A stretch of 64,000 nt of DNA from Dallia pectoralis (taxonomy: Eukaryota; Chordata; Actinopteri; Esociformes; Umbridae). Positions 57,552 to 64,000 of this stretch are shown piece after piece. The notes below the pieces were generated by a model that did not search any database, was not told where the DNA came from, and worked only from the letters and a program-made list of their open reading frames with translations. A program made the position numbers and the translations under genes. How positions within the stretch are numbered: position 1 is the stretch's first letter; each line of letters begins with the position of its first letter. Where the stretch lies: assembly GCA_029465975.1 (NCBI GenBank), contig CM055750.1, positions 4,276,440-4,340,439 on the forward strand. Direction: 5' to 3'.

Positions 57552-60500
57552 CTAATTATCCTGATCATAAGTGTCATTCTCATAGGTGTAGGTGTAGTAA
57601 AGGGTTCCTTTCTTCAGATGACAGGTCTCAATGTGTGTTCCTTTGCGGATGGTGGTGGTACACGTTCCCAGACGGTCATCAGGTCCACTGTCGTCATCCC
57701 ACACCTGATTACAGTAACCATGTCATCCATTATAATCATCCCACACCTGATTACAGTAACCATGTCATCCATTATAATCATCCCACACCTGATTACAGTA
57801 ACCATGTCATCCATTATAATCATCCCACACCTGATTACAGTAACCATGTCATCCATTATAATCATCCCACACCTGATTATAGTAACCATGTCATCCATTA
57901 TAATCATCCCACACCTGATTACAGTAACCATGTCATCCATTATAATCATCCCACACCTGATTACAGTAACCATGTCATCCATTATAATCATCCCACACCT
58001 GATTATAGTAACCATGTCATCCATTATAATCATCCCACACCTGATTATAGTAACTATGTCATCCATTATAATCATCCCACACCTGATTACAGTAACAATG
58101 TCATCCATTATAATCATCCCACACCTGATTACAGTAACCATGTCATCCATTATAATCATCCCACACCTGATTACAGTAACCATGTCATCCATTATAATCA
58201 TCCCACACCTGATTACAGTAACCATGTCATCCATTATAATCATCCCACACCTGATTACAGTAACCATGTCATCCATTATAATCATCCCACACCTGATTAC
58301 AGTAACCATGTCACCCATTATAATCATCCCACACCTGATTACAGTAACCATGTCATCCATTATAATCATCTCACACATGATTACATTAACCATGTCATCC
58401 ATTATAATCATCCCACACCTGATTACAGTAACCATGTCATCCATTATAATCATCCCACACCTGATTACAGTAACCATGTCACCCATTATAATCATCCCAC
58501 ACCTGATTACAGTAACCATGTCATCCATTATAATCATCTCACACATGATTACATTAACCATGTCATCCATTATAATCATCCCACACCTGATTACAGTAAC
58601 CATGTCATCCATTATAATCATCCCACACCTGATTACAGTAACCATGTCATCCATTATAATCATCCCACACCTGATTATAGTAACCATGTCATCCATTATA
58701 ATCATCCCACACCTGATTACAGTAACCATGTCATCCATTATAATCATCCCACACCTGATTACAGTAACCATGTCATCCATTATAATCATCCCACACCTGA
58801 TTATAGTAACCATGTCATCCATTATAATCATCCCACACCTGATTACAGTAACCATGTCATCCATTATAATCATCCCACACCTGATTACAGTAACCATGTC
58901 ATCCATTATAATCATCCCACACCTGATTATAGTAACCATGTCATCCATTATAATCATCCCACACCTGATTACAGTAACCATGTCATCCATTATAATCATC
59001 CCACACCTGATTATAGTAACCATGTCATCCATTATAATCATCCCACACCTGATTACAGTAACCATGTCATCCATTATAATCATCCCACACCTGATTACAG
59101 TAACCATGTCATCCATTATAATCATCCCACACCTGATTATAGTAACCATGTCATCCATTATAATCATCCCACACCTGATTATAGTAACCATGTCATCCAT
59201 TATAATCATCCCACACCTGATTACAGTAACCATGTCATCCATTATAATCATCCCACACCTGATTACAGTAACCATGTCATCCATTATAATCATCCCACAC
59301 CTGATTACAGTAACCATGTCATCCATTATAATCATCCCACACCTGATTATAGAAACCATGTCATCCATTATAATCATCCCACACCTGATTACAGTAACCA
59401 TGTCACCCATTATAATCATCCCACACCTGATTATAGTAACCATGTCACCCATTATAATCATCCCACACCTGATTACAGTAACCATGTCATCCATTATAAT
59501 CATCCCACACCTGATTACAGTAACCATGTCATCCATTATAATCATCCCACACCTGATTACAGTAACCATGTCACCCATTATAATCATCCCACACCTGATT
59601 ACAGTAACCATGTCATCCATTATAATCATCCCACACCTGATTATAGTAACCATGTCATCCATTATAATCATCCCACACCTGATTACAGTAACCATGTCAT
59701 CCATTATAATCATCCCACACCTGATTACAGTAACCATGTCATCCATTATAATCATCCCACACCTGATTATAGTAACCATGTCATCCATTATAATCATCCC
59801 ACACCTGATTATAGTAACCATGTCATCCATTATAATCATCCCACACCTGATTACAGTAACCATGTCATCCATTATAATCATCCCACACCTGATTACAGTA
59901 ACCATGTCATCCATTATAATCATCCCACACCTGATTACAGTAACCATGTCACCCATTATAATCATCCCACACCTGATTACAGAAACCATGTCATCCATTA
60001 TAATCATCCCACACCTGATTACAGTAACCATGTCACCCATTATAATCATCCCACACCTGATTATAGTAACCATGTCACCCATTATAATCATCCCACACCT
60101 GATTACAGTAACCATGTCATCCATTATAATCATCCCACACCTGATTACAGTAACCATGTCATCCATTATAATCATCCCACACCTGATTACAGTAACCATG
60201 TCACCCATTATAATCATCCCACACCTGATTACAGTAACCATGTCATCCATTATAATCATCCCACACCTGATTATAGTAACCATGTCATCCATTATAATCA
60301 TCCCACACCTGATTACAGTAACCATGTCATCCATTATAATCATCCCACACCTGATTACAGTAACCATGTCATCCATTATAATCATCCCACACCTGATTAT
60401 AGTAACCATGTCATCCATTATAATCATCCCACACCTGATTATAGTAACCATGTCATCCATTATAATCATCCCACACCTGATTACAGTAACCATGTCATCC

Positions 60501-62238
60501 ATTATAATCATCCCACACCTGATTACAGTAACCATGTCATCCATTATAATCATCCCACACCTGATTACAGTAACCATGTCATCCATTATAATCATCCCAC
60601 ACCTGATTACAGTAACCATGTCATCCATTATAATCATCCCACACCTGATTATAGTAACCATGTCATCCATTATAATCATCCCACACCTGATTACAGTAAC
60701 CATGTCATCCATTATAATCATCCCACACCTGATTACAGTAACCATGTCATCCATTATAATCATCCCACACCTGATTACAGTAACCATGTCACCCATTATA
60801 ATCATCCCACACCTGATTACAGTAACCATGTCATCCATTATAATCATCCCACACCTGATTACAGTAACCATGTCACCAATTATAATCATCCCACACCTGA
60901 TTACAGTAACCATGTCATCCATTATAATCATCCCACACCTGATTATAGTAACCATGTCATCCATTATAATCATCCCACACCTGATTATAGTAACCATGTC
61001 ACCCATTATAATCATCCCACACCTGATTATAGTAACCATGTCATCCATTATAATCATCCCACACCTGATTATAGTAACCATGTCATCCATTATAATCATC
61101 CCACACCTGATTATAGTAACCATGTCATCCATTATAATCATCCCACACCTGATTACAGTAACCATGTCATCCATTATAATCATCCCACACCTGATTACAG
61201 TAACCATGTCACCAATTATAATCATCCCACACCTGATTACAGTAACCATGTCATCCATTATAATCATCCCACACCTGATTATAGTAACCATGTCATCCAT
61301 TATAATCATCCCACACCTGATTATAGTAACCATGTCATCCATTATAATCATCCCACACCTGATTATAGTAACCATGTCATCCATTATAATCATCCCACAC
61401 CTGATTATAGTAACCATGTCACCCATTATAATCATCCCACACCTGATTATAGTAACCATGTCATCCATTATAATCATCCCACACCTGATTACAGTAACCA
61501 TGTCATCCATTATAATCATCCCACACCTGATTATAGTAACCATGTCATCCATTATAATCATCCCACACCTGATTATAGTAACCATGTCATCCATTATAAT
61601 CATCCCACACCTGATTATAGTAACCATGTCACCCATTATAATCATCCCACACCTGATTATAGTAACCATGTCATCCATTATAATCATCCCACACCTGATT
61701 ATAGTAACCATGTCATCCATTATAATCATCCTACACCTGATTACAGTAACCATGTCACCCATTATAATCATCCCACACCTGATTATAGTAACCATGTCAT
61801 CCATTATCGTCATCATCATAGACTGGATTAATCAATCACTTCCAAATTCTCAACACGATTCACATAACAATAATAATTCACCTCTAGTTTCAGGACAGAC
61901 TTGTGGATGATGTCGAGGAAGTTGAACTCTCCCGGCCAAGTCGGGTTGGCCTGGTTCTTCAGCACACTCGTCATGCCACCGAAGGCTGGGCCGCACCACA
62001 CCTATGAACGTTTCGTCCGGTCAATACCTTTTATCGTCACAGTCATTTTACTGTGATTCTTTGAGTTGCTCGTTCGTTGGTTTACCTTGACGTACGGATC
62101 CGGTTGGGACAGGACGTCACCGTTCAGGTTCGTGGCGCTGATTCCCCAGACTCTGACGCGGCCGGCGTACGGGTCACAGTGGACGAGACTTAGGGCACAG
62201 ATGAAGAGCAGGCCCAGGGACAGATTGTGAGAGGACAT
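57552..62238 (-). CDS. secreted perforin-type C2-domain protein (141 aa, three coding exons)
   Basis: Predicted small secreted Ca2+/phospholipid-binding protein made of one C2 domain, most like the C2 domain at the end of perforin-1; fish have such short perforin-like proteins. Coding exons on the minus strand: 62238-62086 (51 codons), 62001-61882 (40), 57704-57552 (50 plus TAG), all phase 0 with GT-AG introns. Residues 1-21 are a signal peptide (LGLLFICALSLVHC); then GRVRVWGISATNLNGD, SQPDPYVK at the first Ca2+ loop, ANPTWPGEFNFLD, and VWDDDSGPDDRLGTC at the Ca2+ loop 3 (Asp 94-96 and 100-101). The end, with two Cys and KKGTLYYTYTYEN, parallels the perforin C2 end. The ATG at 62238 follows a TCCCTCAG acceptor; an upstream in-frame ATG lies in the intron. 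There is no membrane-attack (MACPF) domain in the window. The last intron is almost wholly a 42-bp minisatellite. No gene name is assigned. Confidence 0.85.
57694..61809. repeat. 42-bp minisatellite filling the last C2-gene intron, about 98 units (4.1 kb)
   Basis: On the minus (gene) strand each unit contains GTGTGGGATGATTATAATGG, then ATGACATGG, then TTACTRTAATCAG. The period is exactly 42 bp from end to end: the same phase is seen 3,780 bp apart (57,721 and 61,501), so no net indel in at least 90 units. Variation is mostly at the R position, at ATCC/ACCC on the plus strand, and a few rarer bases. The first 11 nt of the unit equal the start of the last exon and the last 13 nt equal the intron's 3' end, so the unit straddles the splice site. 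Fourteen codons per unit keep three frames open for about 1,400 codons; none is a gene. Multi-unit duplications of 4 and 15 units are visible. Confidence 0.97.
57705..61881 (-). other. last intron of the C2 gene, expanded to 4.18 kb
   Basis: Donor GAG|GTGAAT at 61,882/61,881; acceptor TTACTGTAATCAG|GTGTGG at 57,705/57,704. Without the array the intron would be roughly 100 bp. A TGAC 18 nt before each AG could act as branch point; the pyrimidine tract is weak. Confidence 0.8.
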
Positions 62239-62469
62239 GACGCAATGCCTGAGGGAGAGAAGATGAGCAGAAGAAAGGTCTGCTGTTTGATCTAAGAGCT
62301 GACCACTGACCATTATAGACAAGCTCCGGGTCATTGGGATACCTACTGATCAAGAAAGAAGTGCAGGCAAAAGGTCACGTCTTACCTGTAGAGTCTCGAG
62401 GTGAACTTCTTTCTCAAATAGTCACAGAAAGAATAAATGTCCACATCATGCTGTCTCTGTGTTTATAAA
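62239..62469 (-). promoter_or_regulatory. 5' end of the C2 gene: TATA box, non-coding exon and intron
   Basis: On the minus strand a TATA-like CTTTATAAAC lies at 62,470-62,461. About 30 bp on a transcript could begin, with a short non-coding exon ending at CTCTACAG|GTAAGA (62,386/62,385). Its intron would end at TCTCCCTCAG (62,249), leaving ten bases before the ATG at 62,238. Splice sites are good matches; the start site is inferred from the TATA position. Confidence 0.55.
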
Positions 62470-62989
62470 GGTTTAAGCATCTCCGTCCCACGCCCACATA
62501 GAAATGAGACATATGGCTTGGAGAAGTCTGCGGGCAAATTCACCTAATCTGTACTGTTTGTTCGACTAATACTCATTTAGATTCATTTAAACGCTCAACC
62601 CCGTGTATAAACAAGATAAGGGGGATCCAGTTGGATCTACAACAGCTGGCAGCAGTAAGACTTAAGATGGTAAACAGTCCTACTAAAAGTTTACAATGTT
62701 AACAGTACAGGTTGTTCACTATCAGAAGACATAAGTGGATTCTCCCACAATGCCAAAGTGTCCCAAATGGCCTAGGATTCATGAAAACTTTTGAATTCTG
62801 AATGTAACATCTGTTGTCTCAAGACAGGAATGAGTAAAAGACTAGATCGGTATTTAACTCATCCAATTCCTCCACTGAAGCATTTGGAAAGGCCAAGGAA
62901 AGCATTGTGCTGTGAATACATGCTCAACCTTGACTTCTCTGATCTTAGACCACTTTTAACCGCAAACTGCCAGCGTGGGAACAAACAGA

Positions 62990-63075
62990 TGGTGTGCCAT
63001 GTTGTACAAAGGTTTGCCAAAACACACCTGGAAGCAACTGTCAGGACTTGTCAGCTGTCAAGACTCCCGAAAGAA
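62990..63075 (+). repeat. dispersed repeat, copy 2 (partner at 53.96 kb)
   Basis: See 53,955-54,034. The 100-aa ORF covering this segment owes its C-terminal part to the repeat and is not supported as a gene. Confidence 0.55.
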
Positions 63076-63439
63076 TGTTTAACGGACAGCTAGTCACATG
63101 TTGAGTTGAGATGACAGAGGGCCAATTATGTCTGTCCGTAGGTTAACCTTAGACCTCACTGTGACTATTTGTTAATCACATTTATTTTGTAAAGCTGCTT
63201 CTCACTTCTGCAGTCGTAGCATAGTTAACAGCAAGTAATACGGTGTTTATGCATCGCGGATCACTTATATTCCCTACAGCAACGTAGAAAGAACCTGTGA
63301 GAAAATAGTTATTCCTGGAAATTGTTGTCGATGGTTTTTGCAATGATTGTGACGGCATAATAAAATCCTAGGAGGGACATAAACAAACCGATCCCATGAG
63401 ATGGATGCTTAAGCTCGCTAGCATAATTAGCTGGTCAAA

Positions 63440-63510
63440 AGACATGCAATTAATTAATCAATCCATCACATTTAACGTAGTTGTCACAAAGTGCTTTTAC
63501 AAACACACAG
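63440..63510 (-). repeat. dispersed GCACTTTGTGACA repeat, truncated minus-strand copy
   Basis: On the minus strand: TTTGTAAAAGCACTTTGTGA then CAACT and, after a short gap, ATGTGATGGATTGATTAATT, the same core and ATTGATT-type end as the family at 31,533. Confidence 0.5.
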
Positions 63511-63549
63511 CCTATAATATATATACTAATCAAGGTTTACCATTTATAG

Positions 63550-63613
63550 GCTTTACTTCTGAGACCTTTTGCGAGTTTGATGCCGTTCCGGAGCACAGGA
63601 AGTACCTCTTTAA
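63550..63613 (+). CDS. possible internal coding exon
   Basis: After ATTTATAG at 63,549 a 64-bp segment reads FTSETFCEFDAVPEHRKYLF in one frame and ends at AA|GTAAGT, a consensus donor (63,614). GC content and codon use differ from the AT-rich surroundings. No partner exon was found in the window, and the family is not recognised. Confidence 0.25.
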
Positions 63614-64000
63614 GTAAGTCAGAATTGGGTCTAGTGAACAACAGGTCAATTTTGAATTAATTTGTAAATGTTGTAAATGTATATGTTTTTGTAGAATAGC
63701 TTGGTAGACAAACTAATATAACAGGTCATGTTTTGTACAATGAATATGAAGTCTCAGATCTAATAGCTTTTGCACCAATAATCAGATCTTGTGACCCACA
63801 AAATATATATGGGGTAAAAAATTATGATATCTTTGACAAAAAAAACTGTCAATGCTCCGGTTGCCTAAGTGTGTTTTAAGCGGGGGGGTTGTAACTGTGT
63901 TCAACTCTAGCAGAAATGATAACCATGGCTGTTAACTTGGGTCATATCATGTCAGAAGTGATTGGTAATCCAAAGACATACTGAAGATAATCCAAACCCA

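Larger units (their letters stand above)
62470..64000. other. upstream of the C2 gene: mostly non-coding
   Basis: No complete gene. Holds the second copy of the 53.9-kb dispersed repeat, a minus-strand copy of the GCACTTTGTGACA repeat, and one exon-like segment, each listed separately. AT-rich beyond 63,640. Confidence 0.4.

Noticed and set aside
57450..61910. Three ORFs of about 1,400-1,486 codons, two on the plus and one on the minus strand
   Set aside because: They are translations of the 42-bp repeat (14 codons per unit, no indels), have periodic sequence in every frame, and lie in an intron of the C2 gene.
62239..62334. Upstream in-frame ATG that would lengthen the C2 protein by 32 residues
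   Set aside because: It lies before a good TCCCTCAG splice acceptor, and the signal peptide fits the ATG at 62,238.

Overview
This is vertebrate nuclear DNA, most likely from a teleost fish. Evidence: spliced genes with GT-AG introns, long AT-rich gene-poor stretches, Tc1-like, hAT-like and LINE remnants of fish type, many CA/GT microsatellites, a nuclear tRNA-Ser(GCT), and a perforin-type single-C2 secreted protein gene of the kind found in fish. A dispersed repeat with the core GCACTTTGTGACA (31.5 kb and 63.45 kb) resembles one common in salmonid and pike genomes, so Protacanthopterygii is plausible but unproven.

Layout. 0-2.1 kb: a BED zinc-finger remnant of a hAT transposon and several coding-like coiled-coil exons on the minus strand. 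4.7-5.1 kb: a compact promoter-like cluster (RFX X-box, CCAAT, CRE-like, ZNF143-like) followed by a possible first exon. 7.65-9.67 kb: the best conserved gene, an ENC1-type BTB-BACK-Kelch protein of 588 aa, split by a 250-bp intron inside the BTB domain, with a probable long 3'UTR. 12.9-57 kb: almost no recognisable protein genes, but a dense series of minisatellites (units of 12, 19, 23, 24, 25, 31, 41, 50, 54 and 59 bp), three decayed Tc1-like transposases, LTR-like and LINE remnants, a fold-back element with tRNA-like arms, and a tRNA-Arg pseudogene next to a tRNA-Ser gene at 38.8-39.0 kb. 57.5-62.4 kb: a minus-strand gene for a 141-aa secreted C2-domain protein.

The most striking observation is in that C2 gene. 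Its last intron is about 4.18 kb long, and about 4.1 kb of it is a 42-bp tandem repeat (about 98 copies, no indel seen). The unit spans the intron/last-exon junction, so nearly every copy repeats the 3' splice site (CAG) plus the first 11 nt of the exon. Only the copy next to the exon leads into the full C2 reading frame; use of any other copy meets a stop codon after seven codons. The array therefore looks like a multiplied splice acceptor and could work as decoy sites, as recursive splice sites, or as a tolerated expansion.

All very long ORFs in the window (up to 1,486 codons) are translations of minisatellites and are not annotated as genes. Roughly a fifth of the window is minisatellite DNA. 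All reading was by eye; no alignment, splice-site scoring or database search was run.
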